DNA of 64,000 nt from Actinomycetota bacterium (GCA_963169235.1 CAUJCX010000039.1:54234-118233); one strand, 5' to 3'. Positions 18,239-31,312 are shown, numbered from the stretch's first letter. Numbers and translations: made by a program. The notes: generated from the sequence alone by a model not told the origin.

Positions 18239-19178
18239 CCCGCAACCTCATCACCGTCGACGATCTCGACCGCGACGAGATCGAGCGCTACCTCAGCCTC
18301 ACCGACCGCTTCGCCGAGGTGATGCAGCGCGACCTGAAGAAGGTGCCGACGCTGCGCGGCCGCGTCGTCGTCAACATGTTCTTCGAGTCGTCCACCCGCA
18401 CCGCCACGTCGTTCGAGCTGGCCGGCAAGCGGCTGTCGGCCGACGTCATCAACGTGAAGGGCTCGGGCTCGAGCGTCGACAAGGGCGAGACGCTGAAGGA
18501 CACGGTGCTGACGCTGAACGCGTACCGGCCCGACGTCCTCGTCATCCGGCACAAGTCGGTGGGGGCGTGCGCGGCGGCGGCCCGCTACACCGACGCCGCC
18601 ATCGTCAACGCGGGCGACGGCACCCACGCGCACCCCACGCAGTCGCTGCTCGACCTCTACACGCTGCGCCGCCGCGGGGTGTCGCTGGAGGGCCTGCACG
18701 TGGCGTACGTGGGCGACGTGATGCACAGCCGCGTGGCGCGGTCGGGCGCCGCAGCGTTCCGCACCATGGGCGCGAAGGTCACGTTCATCGCGCCGCCCAC
18801 GCTGCTGCCGCCGGGCCTCGAGGAGGGACTGGGCGGGCGCGCCAGCCACGACATCCGCGACATCGCGGACGCGGACGTGGTGTACGTGCTGCGCATGCAG
18901 CACGAGCGCATGGGCGACGGGGGCTTCGTGCCGTCGCTGCGGGAATACTCGCGTGAGTACGGCGTGGGCCACGAGCGGCTGCGCCCCGGGCAGCTGGTGA
19001 TGCACCCGGGGCCCATGAACCGCGGGGTGGAGATCACGGACGCGTTGGCCGACGACCCGGAGGTATTGGTGACCGCGCAGGTCGAGAGCGGGATGCTGGT
19101 GAGGATGGCGGTGCTGTACGACCTGATCGCGGGGCCCGCCGAGCACGTGCGCAACGTGCCGGTCGAGGAGGTGGCGGC

Positions 19179-19182
<4 letters not shown>
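18235..19182 (+). CDS. pyrB: Aspartate carbamoyltransferase catalytic chain
   Basis: Condenses carbamoyl phosphate and aspartate, the committed step of UMP synthesis. The 315-residue protein has the carbamoyl-phosphate motif FESSTRTATSFE (about residues 48-59), the HPTQSLLDLYTL segment, a GDVMHSRVARS loop and the C-terminal HPGPMNRGVEI motif. No pyrI-type regulatory chain is present, as expected outside enterobacteria. It is translationally coupled to pyrR (ATGA) and to pyrC (GTGA). The upstream open frame before 18235 runs inside pyrR and is not coding. Confidence 0.96.
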
Positions 19183-20503
<1,321 letters not shown>

Positions 20504-20507
<4 letters not shown>

Positions 20508-21567
20508 GTGCGCCCCGCGGCATCCTGGTGCTTGAGGACGGCCTGGTACTCGACGGCCGCCCCGTGGCCGCCACCGGCACGGCCATCGGCGAGATGGTCT
20601 TCACCACGGGGATGTCGGGCTATCAGGAGGCGGTCACCGACCCGTCGTACGCCGGTCAGCTGCTGTGCTTCGCGGCCCCCATGATCGGCAACTACGGCGT
20701 CGGCGACGGCGCGTGGGAGAGCGACCGCGTGTGGCCGCGCGCCGTGGTGATGGCCCGGGCGGGCAACGCGCCCGGGACCGGCGGCCCGGTGGGCTGGTGC
20801 GACTGGCTGCGCGAGCACGGCGTCGTGGCGCTCGACGACCTCGACACCCGGCGCCTGGTGCGCCGCCTGCGCGACAACGGCTCCATGCGCGGCGGGGTGT
20901 CCACCGAGCTCGGCGCCGAAGAGCTGCTGGCGCAGGTGCGCGAGGCGCCGCAGATGGACGGGCAGGACCTCTCGGTGGCGGCGGCGGGACCGCGGCGCAC
21001 CCTGGGCACCGACGGGCCGCGCGTGGTGGCGATCGACTGCGGCATGAAGAACAGCATCGCCAGCGGCCTTCTGCGGGCGGGCTGCCGCCTGGAGGTGGTG
21101 CCCGCCGGCGTGAGCGCCGCCGAGGTGCTGGCCCTCTCCCCGGACGGGCTGTTCATCTCCAACGGGCCCGGCGACCCGGCCGCGACCACCCAGGTGACCG
21201 GCACCATCCGGGAGTTGATGGGGCAGCTGCCCGTCTTCGGCATCTGCCTGGGGCACCAGCTGCTGGCCCACGCGCTGGGAATGCGCACCGAGAAGCTGCC
21301 GTTCGGCCACCGGGGCGCCAACCACCCCGTGCGCCGCGTCGAGGACGACGTGGTGGAGGTGACCGTGCAGAACCACGGCTACGCGGTGGTCGCCGACGGC
21401 GCCCGCGACGGCGTGGAGGTCACGCGCGTCAGCCTGTTCGACCACTCGGTCGAGGGCCTGGCGGTGCCCGACCTGAACGCGCTCTCGGTGCAGTACCACC
21501 CCGAGGCCAGCCCCGGGCCGCACGATGCCCGCTACATGTTCACCCGCTTCGTGGAGTCCCTCGCCTG

Positions 21568-21568
<1 letters not shown>
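20504..21568 (+). CDS. carA: Carbamoyl-phosphate synthase small (glutaminase) subunit
   Basis: The 354-residue glutamine amidotransferase subunit that supplies ammonia to CarB. The N-terminal CPSase_sm domain ([37 protein letters not shown]) is followed by a class I GATase domain with the catalytic Cys in [14 protein letters not shown] (about residue 248) and the His/Glu pair in [18 protein letters not shown] precedes the ATG, which overlaps the pyrC stop (ATGA). The stop shares one base with the carB ATG (TGATG). Confidence 0.96.
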
Positions 21569-24750
<3,182 letters not shown>

Positions 24751-24843
24751 CGCGTCCCCCGGGCGGGGGGTCGTCGCGGGCGGGGTGTCCCGACCCTGCC
24801 CGCGAACCGCGTTCCGACCCGTGCATCCTGGCCGTTTGCGGGT

Positions 24844-24849
24844 TAGTCT
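24844..24849 (+). promoter_or_regulatory. Candidate -10 box TAGTCT of mihF-gmk-coaBC
   Basis: TAGTCT is the best -10 match in the carB-mihF interval and would produce a leader of about 80 nt holding the hairpin at 24881-24907. There is no good -35. Confidence 0.4.
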
Positions 24850-24880
24850 TGCTGACGTTGTGCCGCCGGGGCGGCGTCCC

Positions 24881-24907
24881 ACCTCACCCTCGACGCGAGG
24901 TTGAGGT
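24881..24907 (+). promoter_or_regulatory. Perfectly paired leader hairpin upstream of mihF
   Basis: ACCTCA (24881-24886) pairs with TGAGGT (24902-24907) and CCTCG (24888-24892) with CGAGG (24896-24900), closing on a 3-nt loop with one bulged or opposed base pair. It lies between the predicted promoter and mihF. No U tract follows. The motif TTGAGGT recurs at the mihF start (24935-24941), so the 3' strand could compete for the same partner and mask the start region. That regulatory reading is inference. Confidence 0.45.
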
Positions 24908-24934
24908 AGGAACCTGACGTGTGACACGAGGCGA

Positions 24935-25297
24935 TTGAGGTTGACGCTGTCTTCACCAGGACCGGAGACCAAGGCGGGGCGCAGCGGGGCGCAGGCCCCC
25001 GAGCGCTCGTTCGACCAGCGCATGGAGGCTCTGGCCAAGGCCAACGAGATCCGCACGTTGCGGGCGCAGTTGAAGAAGGACATCAAGGCGGGGCGCACCG
25101 CGCTGGCCGACGTCATCGGTCAGCCCCCGGACTTCGTGATGACCGCCAAGGTGTACGACATGCTGATGGCGGTGCCGAAGTACGGGCGCGTGAAGGCGAC
25201 GCGCTTCCTCACCCACTGCCGCATCTCCCAGGGCAAGACCATCGGCGGGCTGTCCGAGCGGCAGCGCACCGAGCTGATCGACCTGCTCGGTAAGTAG
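24935..25297 (+). CDS. mihF: Actinobacterial-type integration host factor (mIHF)
   Basis: A 120-residue nucleoid protein of the mIHF/sIHF family, which bends DNA through a helix-two-turn-helix domain. The family core is clear: EALAKANEIRTLRAQLKKDI, VYDMLMAVPKYGRVKATRFL, then RISQGKTIGGLSERQRTELIDLL. The N-terminal 25 residues are unstructured and slightly longer than usual. The start is TTG 24935, with TTG 24941 as an alternative; there is no ATG or GTG. It immediately precedes gmk, the order found across Actinobacteria, and this is a main clue to the phylum. Confidence 0.93.
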   Translation: MRLTLSSPGPETKAGRSGAQAPERSFDQRMEALAKANEIRTLRAQLKKDIKAGRTALADVIGQPPDFVMTAKVYDMLMAVPKYGRVKATRFLTHCRISQGKTIGGLSERQRTELIDLLGK

Positions 25298-25298
25298 G

Positions 25299-25898
25299 TT
25301 GGCGTCGATCGGCGATCGCCCCGGCGACGCGACGCGCGTCGCGCGGGTGATCGTGGTCTCCGGGCCGTCGGGAGCGGGCAAGGGCACGCTGATCGGCCAT
25401 CTGCGCGCGCGCATGCCCGAGCTGGCGGTGGCCGTGTCGGCGACCACGCGACCCATCCGCGGCGGCGAACGCGAGGGCCGCGAGTACTACTTCCTGACGC
25501 CCGGCGAGTTCGAGCGGCGCGTCGAGGCCGGCGATTTCGTCGAACACGTCGAGTACGCCGGCAACCGGTACGGCACGCTTCGCAGCGAGCTCGAGCGCAT
25601 CCTGTCGACCGGGCGCTCGGTGGTGCTCGAGATCGAGTTGCGGGGGGCGCGCGCGGTGCGCGCGTCGATGTCGGAGGCCTTCCTGGTGTTCATCACGCCG
25701 CCGTCCATGTTCGAGCTCGAGCGGCGCCTGCGCGCCCGCGCCACCGAGGGCGACGACGCCATCACGGAGCGCTTGGCCACGGGCCGGCGCGAGATGGACG
25801 CCGTGGGCGAGTTCGACGTGATCATCGTCAACGACGACGTCCAGCGGGCGGCCGACGAGCTGTTCGACGTGGTCGACCGCGCGACCCGGGCGGCCTGA
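25299..25898 (+). CDS. gmk: Guanylate kinase
   Basis: Phosphorylates GMP to GDP with ATP. The 199-residue protein has the P-loop GPSGAGKGT at residues 22-30, the GMP-binding TTRPIRGGEREGREYYF and EYAGNRYGT segments, and the lid ARATEGDDAITERL. The start is TTG 25299 (MASIGDR), 1 nt after the mihF stop; the alternative GTG starts would remove part of the lead-in to the P-loop. coaBC follows 1 nt after its stop. rpoZ, commonly found between gmk and coaBC in Actinobacteria, is absent here. Confidence 0.95.
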   Translation: MASIGDRPGDATRVARVIVVSGPSGAGKGTLIGHLRARMPELAVAVSATTRPIRGGEREGREYYFLTPGEFERRVEAGDFVEHVEYAGNRYGTLRSELERILSTGRSVVLEIELRGARAVRASMSEAFLVFITPPSMFELERRLRARATEGDDAITERLATGRREMDAVGEFDVIIVNDDVQRAADELFDVVDRATRAA

Positions 25899-25899
25899 C

Positions 25900-27144
25900 G
25901 TGGCCGAGGTCGTCCTGGCCGTCACGGGCGGCATCGCCGCCTACAAGTCCATCGACGTCATGCGCATCCTGCAGAAGCGCGGGCACGGCGTGTCGGTGCT
26001 GCTCACCCCCAACGCCGAGCGCTTCGTCACGCCGGGGACGTTCGCCGCGCTGTCGGGCCGGCCGGTGGGGAGGTCGCTGTTCCCGCACGAGGAGGCGGGG
26101 GTCGTCGACTACGACCACCTCGACTTCGCCCGCCGCGCCGACGTGGTGCTGGTGTGCCCGGCCACGGCCAACACGCTGGCCGAGATGGCCCACGGGCTGG
26201 CCGGGGGTCTGGTGGGCACGACGCTCTTGGCGTTCGACGGGCCGGTGCTGGTGGCGCCGGCGATGAACCCGCGCATGCTGGCCCACCCGGCCACCGTGGC
26301 CAACCTCAGGACGCTGCGCGGCCGGGGCGTCACCGTGATCCCGCCGGCCGACGGCCTGCTGGCCGACGGCGACGTGGGGGCCGGGCGCCTGGCCGACCCC
26401 GTGGACGTGTGCGACGCGGTCGAGCGGGCCCTTACGTCCGAGAGCGCCGAGGGTGCCGAGGGCACCGCGGCGCCGTCCGCGCACGACCTCGCGGGCATCC
26501 GCGTGGTGATCACCGCGGGCGGCACGCAGGAGCCCATCGACGCCGTGCGCTTCGTGGGCAACCGTTCCAGCGGCAAGATGGGGTGGGCCGTCGCCGCCGA
26601 GGCCCGCCACCGGGGCGCCGACGTCACCGTGCTGGCGTGCAACGTCACGCTGCCGCGCGTGCCCGGCATCACGTACGTCGACACGCCCACCGCCGCCGAC
26701 CTCCACGCCGCCACCGTCGCCGCCATGCCCTCGTGCGACGTGCTGGTGATGGCCGCCGCCGTCGCCGACTTCCGCCCGGCCGGCGAGGCCCCCGGAAAGA
26801 TCGACAAGTCGGGCTCCGACGCGCTGGAGCTGCGCCTCGAGAAGACGCCGGACATCCTCACCGAGGTGACCGCCGGGCGCCGCGACGGGCAGGTGATCGT
26901 GGGCTTCGCCGCCGAGCACGGCCAGGCGGGCCTCGAGCGCGCCCGCGCCAAGCGGCGGCGCAAGGGGGTGGACGTGCTGGTGCACAACGACATCGCCCGC
27001 ACCGGCATCGGCTTCGGCTCCGACCGCAACGCCATCACCATCATCGGGCCCGGGGATGCCGAGGAGGCCGTCGCGGAGGCGTCCAAGGCCGAGTGCGCCC
27101 GCCGCATCTGGAACGTCGTCGTCCCCCTGGCGCGCCGGGGCTGA
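25900..27144 (+). CDS. coaBC: Bifunctional phosphopantothenoylcysteine decarboxylase / synthetase
   Basis: Two coenzyme A steps in one 414-residue protein. CoaC is the N-terminal flavoprotein decarboxylase, with TGGIAAYKS at the start, the active-site region VCPATANTLAEMAHG and the PAMNPRM motif. CoaB is the C-terminal CTP-dependent ligase, with ITAGGTQEPIDAVRFVGNRSSGKMG, AAAVADF, and the KIDKSG lysine motif. A Glu/Ala linker (SAEGAEGTAAPS) joins them. GTG 25900 is 1 nt after gmk. The 3' end faces a small minus-strand gene. Confidence 0.96.
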   Translation: MAEVVLAVTGGIAAYKSIDVMRILQKRGHGVSVLLTPNAERFVTPGTFAALSGRPVGRSLFPHEEAGVVDYDHLDFARRADVVLVCPATANTLAEMAHGLAGGLVGTTLLAFDGPVLVAPAMNPRMLAHPATVANLRTLRGRGVTVIPPADGLLADGDVGAGRLADPVDVCDAVERALTSESAEGAEGTAAPSAHDLAGIRVVITAGGTQEPIDAVRFVGNRSSGKMGWAVAAEARHRGADVTVLACNVTLPRVPGITYVDTPTAADLHAATVAAMPSCDVLVMAAAVADFRPAGEAPGKIDKSGSDALELRLEKTPDILTEVTAGRRDGQVIVGFAAEHGQAGLERARAKRRRKGVDVLVHNDIARTGIGFGSDRNAITIIGPGDAEEAVAEASKAECARRIWNVVVPLARRG

Positions 27145-27195
27145 CCCGACCGGGGTCGGTGGGGGTGGGACGCGGGCGGCGCGCCCCGCGGCGGG

Positions 27196-27396
27196 TCAGT
27201 CGCGCTCGTTGCCGCGCCGGTAGTTGCCCGTGGCCCGCGCCAGCACCTGCTGGCGGGCTTCGTCGTCGCGGCACGCGTCCAGCCGGGCGCGCAGCGCGTC
27301 GGCCCGGTGGCCGCCCAGCACCATCACGCGCCGTCCGCCCCGGTCGATCAGCACGCGCCCGTCCTTCGTGACGGTGGCGGTGAACGGGTCGTCCAT
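27196..27396 (-). CDS. Small conserved protein of unknown function
   Basis: A 66-residue basic protein starting MDDPFTATVTKDGRVLIDRG. Short beta strands (VTKDGRVLI, GRRVMVLGGHRA) are followed by helices and end in ARATGNYRRGNERD. Small actinobacterial proteins with a similar ATGN(Y/F)(R/K)RGNE ending are known to me as uncharacterised; that resemblance is from memory. An upstream ATG ATG at 27408 is in frame, but an AATGAT box overlaps it and stands 7 nt before the ATG at 27396, so I prefer the shorter form. It lies between coaBC (convergent) and the GGDEF gene. Confidence 0.6.
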   Translation of the reverse strand: MDDPFTATVTKDGRVLIDRGGRRVMVLGGHRADALRARLDACRDDEARQQVLARATGNYRRGNERD

Positions 27397-27439
27397 GCAC
27401 CGCATCATTGCGCACCGGGCCCGCCGGAGGGCGGGTGGG

Positions 27440-28864
27440 TCAGGTGCGCTGGCGCGGGCTGTCCTCGCGCCGGACGTGGGGCTTCGCGCCGTACATGCGG
27501 TCGTCGGCCATGCGCAGCGCCGACTCGGGGTCGGCCGCCTCGCCGGGCATCCGCACGGCGCCGTGGGACCCCGTGACCACCACCCCGCCGTGCGCTTCGG
27601 CGAGCGTTGCGGTCATCGCCCGGATGCGGTCCTCGGGCCAGTGGCCCGCGACCAGGACGCAGAACTCGTCACCGCCCATGCGATAGGCGCGGCCGTCGGC
27701 CGCGACGGCACCCTCCAGGCGGCGGGCGACGCGCCCGAGCAGGGCGTCCCCCGCGAGGTGGCCGAACTGATCGTTGACGGCCTTGAACTCGTCGAGGTCG
27801 ATCAGCACCAGCGTGGACGGCGCAGACGTTTCGGTCGCCGCGGTCAGATCGTCGATCAGCGCGCGGCGGTTGCCCAGGCCGGTGAGCGGATCGGTCAGCG
27901 CGTCGCGCCGGGACGTGCTCACGAGGCGGGCGTTCTCCTGAAGCGTGTACATCACGCGCAGCGTCATCAGCGCTCCGGCCGCGGCGAGCAGCACCAGCGC
28001 CACCACGCTCGCGTCGGTGAGCGCGGCCACCACCAGCATGGTCACCAGGGCGCCGAGCAGCACGACCGGCGCATGCGCCTTCATGGCGCCCTCGTCCGTG
28101 TCGCGCGCGGGGGGAGTGGTGACGGTGGTGGCCGCGAGGGCGAACAGGGTGGTGCCCAGCGGCCAGAGGGGGTCGAACGCGCTGGTCGCGGCGGGGTCGC
28201 CCAGCACGGTCTGCAGCAGGTACCCGGTGTCGGCGGCGGCGACCGAGACGAGGCCCAGCGTCAGGATGGTCCACGTGCGATCGGCGCGCCACCCTCGCAG
28301 GGCCCAGGCGCACACGCACACGCCCAAGAGCACGCCGTCGAGTACGGGGTAAGTGCGGTCCACGAACCCCGTCGTGTCGAGCGACACCCCGGCACGCGCG
28401 AGCGGGGTCAGCGATGCGCCCGTCATCACGGCCGCGCACAGGGTGCCGGCGACGGCGCCGTCCAGCAGGTGGCGGCGTCGGGGCCGGCCTTGGGCGCTGC
28501 GGATGAGCCACACCAGGCCCGCCGCCATCAGCGGGTAGTACAGCAGGTACAGCAGCGGCGACGTGACGTCCGACCCGCGGGGGGCGAGGTTGTAGTCGAG
28601 CGAGCCCGCCAGCCACGAGGCCACGCCCAGCGCGAGGAGCCCCCACCCCAGCCGCGCCACGCCGGTCTCGGCCCGGGCGCGCAGCGCCACGAGCGCCACC
28701 GCGCTCAGGTAGACGGCGTAGTACGCGTACCACGAGAACGCCACGTGGGAGTCCACGTCGCCGGGCAGCCACGTGGCGATCTCGTGCACCGCGACCCATG
28801 CGAGCATGGCCCGCAGGGCCCACGTGATGATGGGAGAGCGCAACACTGCCTGTCCCATCGGCAT
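27440..28864 (-). CDS. Membrane-anchored GGDEF diguanylate cyclase
   Basis: A 474-residue polytopic protein predicted to make cyclic di-GMP. About ten hydrophobic segments fill residues 1-310 in an arrangement like the 7TM-type sensor input modules. The C-terminal GGDEF domain starts at DALTDPLTGLGNRRAL and has an intact active site (YRMGGDEFCVL) and the LIDLDEFKAVNDQFGH metal/substrate segment. No RxxD inhibitory site precedes GGDEF, so product inhibition may be absent. The start is uncertain: ATG 28864 and ATG 28858 lack a ribosome site and overlap a possible sigma-28 -10 element; GTG 28846 is an alternative. The input signal is unknown. Confidence 0.88.
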   Translation of the reverse strand: MPMGQAVLRSPIITWALRAMLAWVAVHEIATWLPGDVDSHVAFSWYAYYAVYLSAVALVALRARAETGVARLGWGLLALGVASWLAGSLDYNLAPRGSDVTSPLLYLLYYPLMAAGLVWLIRSAQGRPRRRHLLDGAVAGTLCAAVMTGASLTPLARAGVSLDTTGFVDRTYPVLDGVLLGVCVCAWALRGWRADRTWTILTLGLVSVAAADTGYLLQTVLGDPAATSAFDPLWPLGTTLFALAATTVTTPPARDTDEGAMKAHAPVVLLGALVTMLVVAALTDASVVALVLLAAAGALMTLRVMYTLQENARLVSTSRRDALTDPLTGLGNRRALIDDLTAATETSAPSTLVLIDLDEFKAVNDQFGHLAGDALLGRVARRLEGAVAADGRAYRMGGDEFCVLVAGHWPEDRIRAMTATLAEAHGGVVVTGSHGAVRMPGEAADPESALRMADDRMYGAKPHVRREDSPRQRT

Positions 28865-28881
28865 CCGGGTGGCGATCTCGA
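28855..28881 (-). promoter_or_regulatory. Weak sigma-28-like element at the GGDEF gene start
   Basis: On the minus strand TCGA, then 15 nt, then GCCGATGG overlaps the annotated start of the GGDEF gene. The -10 is identical to that of the chemoreceptor promoter, but the -35 has one mismatch to TCAA. If real, translation would begin at GTG 28846 or lower. Confidence 0.25.
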
Positions 28882-28903
28882 CGGTACGGGCGCGCGTGTG
28901 ACG

Positions 28904-28918
28904 CCCCCGAATCGGGGG
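28904..28918 (-). terminator. Hairpin directly after the FG-GAP gene
   Basis: CCCCCG (28904-28909) pairs with CGGGGG (28913-28918) around a 3-nt loop, 4 nt after the FG-GAP gene's stop (minus strand) and before the GGDEF gene. There is no U tract in that direction. A terminator role is inferred from position. Confidence 0.4.
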
Positions 28919-28922
28919 TTGC

Positions 28923-31166
28923 CTACCTGGCGCGCGCCGTGGGCGCGGGGGCGCGTCGCGGCGGCGTCACGGGGCGCACCAGGGGCACGAACTGCTGGGT
29001 CAGCGTGCCGTCGGGGGCGCGTCGCACCACGCGCAGGCGGGTGCCCGTGGGCAGGGGCCGCCGGATGCGCAGCACCAGGCGCATCATGGTGCCCCTCTCG
29101 ACCCTCAGGACGGGCGCGAACGTGCGCACGGGCGTGATGCGCGTGCGGATGCGGCTGCCGGCCTGGAGGTGCTGCCGGGAGCCGTTGCGGCGCTCGACGA
29201 TCAGCGTCAGCCGGCCGGGGCGCAGGGCGCTGAGGCGGGTCACGATGACCACCCCGCGGCGGTGGCTGGCACCCACGCGGGGCCGCACGCGCACGGCCAC
29301 GATGCCCTTCACGGCGCGCGGCCCGGCGCGGCGCTCGGACGACCGGGCCGGGGGCGGCGTGGTCACCAACGACGGCTCCTGCTCGGGTGCCGCACCGGGA
29401 GCGGGACCCGGACCCGGACCCGGACCCGGACCGGGGGATCCGCCGCCGGGCGCGGGCGTGCCCGTCGCCACGGTGATCGACAGGGTGGTCTGCACGGTTC
29501 CGTTGGCGTCCGCCAGCGTCACCGTATGCGTGGTGACACCGGCCGCGGTGGGCGTCCCCGTGATGCGTCCGGTGGCGGCGTCGAGCGACAACCCGGCCGG
29601 CAGCGCGGGGCTGACGGTCACGGTGGCGGCCCCGGTGCGGGCGATCACGGGCGTCACCGGCGTGATGGCCGTCCCCGCCGTGGCCGAGATGGCACCGGAG
29701 TACGTGATCGTGGAGGCACCCCAGCCGTAGAGCACGACCGCCCGCTTGGCACCCGCAGGCTGGCTCATCATCACGTCGGCGTGGCCGTCGCCGTTGGCGT
29801 CCAGGCCGGCGACCGAGGACCCCATCGCCCCGTACGACGTGGTGCCGTCCACGCGCACCCCGCGGGCCCCGAGCGTCGCCAGGTCGATGCCCGTGGGCGC
29901 CGTCGACGCGGCACCGAACACGACGTACGCGGGGCCGAACTCGCCGCCGGGGGAGCCCAGCGCGACGTCGTCGAAGCCATCCCCGTCGAGGTCGCCGATG
30001 CCGGCGACCGCCGTGCCGCTTTCCTGGTCCTCCTCGACGCCGTCGATGAAGAACCCGCGCGTGCCGATCGAGGCCAGGTTGACGTTGGCGGGGTTCGTCG
30101 CGCCATAGACGACGTACGTCGTCCCCGCCGACGAGATGCCGCCCGGGCTTGCGCGCCGCGCGCCGACCACGACGTCGTCGATGCCGTCGCCGTTGACGTC
30201 GCCGGCACCCGCCACGGCGTAGCCGGCCTCGGCGTAGTCCTCGGGGCCGTCCGCCGCGAAGCCCTGGGTGCCCAGCGCCGCCAGGTCGACACCCGCGCGG
30301 GTGCCCTTGGCGCCGTACACCACGTATGCCGCACCCGCCTGGTCGGTGGTCCCGGGGCTCGCGAACCGCGCGCCGATCACCACGTCGTCGACGCCGTCGT
30401 CATTGACGTCCCCGGCGGCGGCCACCGACAGCCCCGTGAGCGCGGCGCTACCGACGCCCTTGATGGGGAAGCCCGCCGCGGGCGTGAGCGTGGCGAGGGT
30501 CACGTCGGCCGGTGCCGCGGAGCCGTAGATGACGTACGCGCCGCCCTCGTCGGTGCCGCCCATCACGCCCGCGCCCGGCGTGCCGACGACGATGTCGGCG
30601 ATGCCGTCGTCATTCACGTCGCCCGCCCCGGCGACGGACGTGCCGTCGCCGAGCTTGTCCCAGGTGGACGAGGGGATGATGCGAAAGCCCTGCGCCGCGG
30701 TGAGCGCGGCGAGGTTGACGTCCACCGGGTTCTTGGAGCCGTACACGACGTACGCGGGCCCGCCGCCGGGGCTGGCGGTGGCGATGTCGTCGATGCCGTC
30801 GTCGTTGACGTCGCCCACGCCGGCGACGACGCTGCCGTTGGCGGCGCCGGTGAGGCGGATCCCGCGTGCGGGGGCGAACGCCGGGAACGCCAGGTCGGTG
30901 GGGGACGCGGAGCCGTACACCACGTACGTGGTGGGGGAGTTGTCGGGGGCGCCGATGAGCATGTCGTCGATGCCGTCGCCGTTGACGTCGCCCGCCCGCG
31001 CCACCGAGTGCCCCTCCCGGTTGGTGCCGCCGGTGAACGTGATGTCGGCCGACTGCGTGGCCAGGTCGACGTGCCCGGACTGCTGGGGCGGCGCCGCCCA
31101 CGCGGCAGGGGCGCACGCGCCCACGGCGGCGGCCAGGATGCACAGCAGGCGACGGCGGTGGCGCAT
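28923..31166 (-). CDS. Secreted FG-GAP (integrin-alpha-like) beta-propeller protein
   Basis: A 747-residue exported protein. After a signal peptide (MRHRRRLLCILAAAVGA..., cut near AWA) come seven FG-GAP repeats. Six carry a Ca2+-type loop GD(V/L)xxDGxxD followed by (I/V)GxP or similar, and the last reads LDANGDGHADVMM. This fits a seven-bladed integrin-like propeller. Next is a putative Ig-like He_PIG domain (SPALPAGLSLDAATGRITGT), a (GP)n linker, and a basic beta-rich C-terminal domain rich in Arg. A cell-surface or matrix adhesion role is inferred. The ATG at 31166 has an AAGGA ribosome site 5 nt away; longer upstream frames would cross the sigma-28 promoter. It is divergent from moxR. Confidence 0.85.
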   Translation of the reverse strand: MRHRRRLLCILAAAVGACAPAAWAAPPQQSGHVDLATQSADITFTGGTNREGHSVARAGDVNGDGIDDMLIGAPDNSPTTYVVYGSASPTDLAFPAFAPARGIRLTGAANGSVVAGVGDVNDDGIDDIATASPGGGPAYVVYGSKNPVDVNLAALTAAQGFRIIPSSTWDKLGDGTSVAGAGDVNDDGIADIVVGTPGAGVMGGTDEGGAYVIYGSAAPADVTLATLTPAAGFPIKGVGSAALTGLSVAAAGDVNDDGVDDVVIGARFASPGTTDQAGAAYVVYGAKGTRAGVDLAALGTQGFAADGPEDYAEAGYAVAGAGDVNGDGIDDVVVGARRASPGGISSAGTTYVVYGATNPANVNLASIGTRGFFIDGVEEDQESGTAVAGIGDLDGDGFDDVALGSPGGEFGPAYVVFGAASTAPTGIDLATLGARGVRVDGTTSYGAMGSSVAGLDANGDGHADVMMSQPAGAKRAVVLYGWGASTITYSGAISATAGTAITPVTPVIARTGAATVTVSPALPAGLSLDAATGRITGTPTAAGVTTHTVTLADANGTVQTTLSITVATGTPAPGGGSPGPGPGPGPGPAPGAAPEQEPSLVTTPPPARSSERRAGPRAVKGIVAVRVRPRVGASHRRGVVIVTRLSALRPGRLTLIVERRNGSRQHLQAGSRIRTRITPVRTFAPVLRVERGTMMRLVLRIRRPLPTGTRLRVVRRAPDGTLTQQFVPLVRPVTPPRRAPAPTARAR
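29398..29441 (-). repeat. GGACCC hexamer tandem repeat encoding a (Gly-Pro)n linker
   Basis: About five head-to-tail GGACCC units (plus-strand reading) encode the alternating Gly-Pro linker between the Ig-like domain and the basic C-terminal domain. Such a perfect hexamer array can change in copy number by slippage, altering linker length without a frameshift. Confidence 0.8.
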
Positions 31167-31201
31167 GGGATCCTTCGTGAAACCGGGGTGGCGAACCGCC
31201 T

Positions 31202-31229
31202 CTATCGGCATCCCGGGGGCACCCTTTGA
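31202..31229 (-). promoter_or_regulatory. Sigma-28-like promoter of the FG-GAP propeller gene
   Basis: The minus strand reads CTCAA, 16 nt, GCCGATAG (TCAA at 31229-31226, -10 at 31209-31202). The predicted leader is about 30 nt and carries the AAGGA ribosome site. It closely matches the elements before the chemoreceptor and the RCC1-like gene. Confidence 0.75.
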
Positions 31230-31300
31230 GCGCCCTGGCGCAACGCGGTCGGGCGCCGGCGGGTCTCCCCGGGCATGAGCCTCGTCGCACACCGTGCTGA

Positions 31301-31306
31301 TACCCT
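31301..31306 (+). promoter_or_regulatory. -10 box TACCCT of the moxR operon
   Basis: TGCTGATACCCT places TACCCT 6 nt before the moxR GTG, the leaderless spacing seen at several genes here. Confidence 0.5.
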
Positions 31307-31312
31307 CGAACC

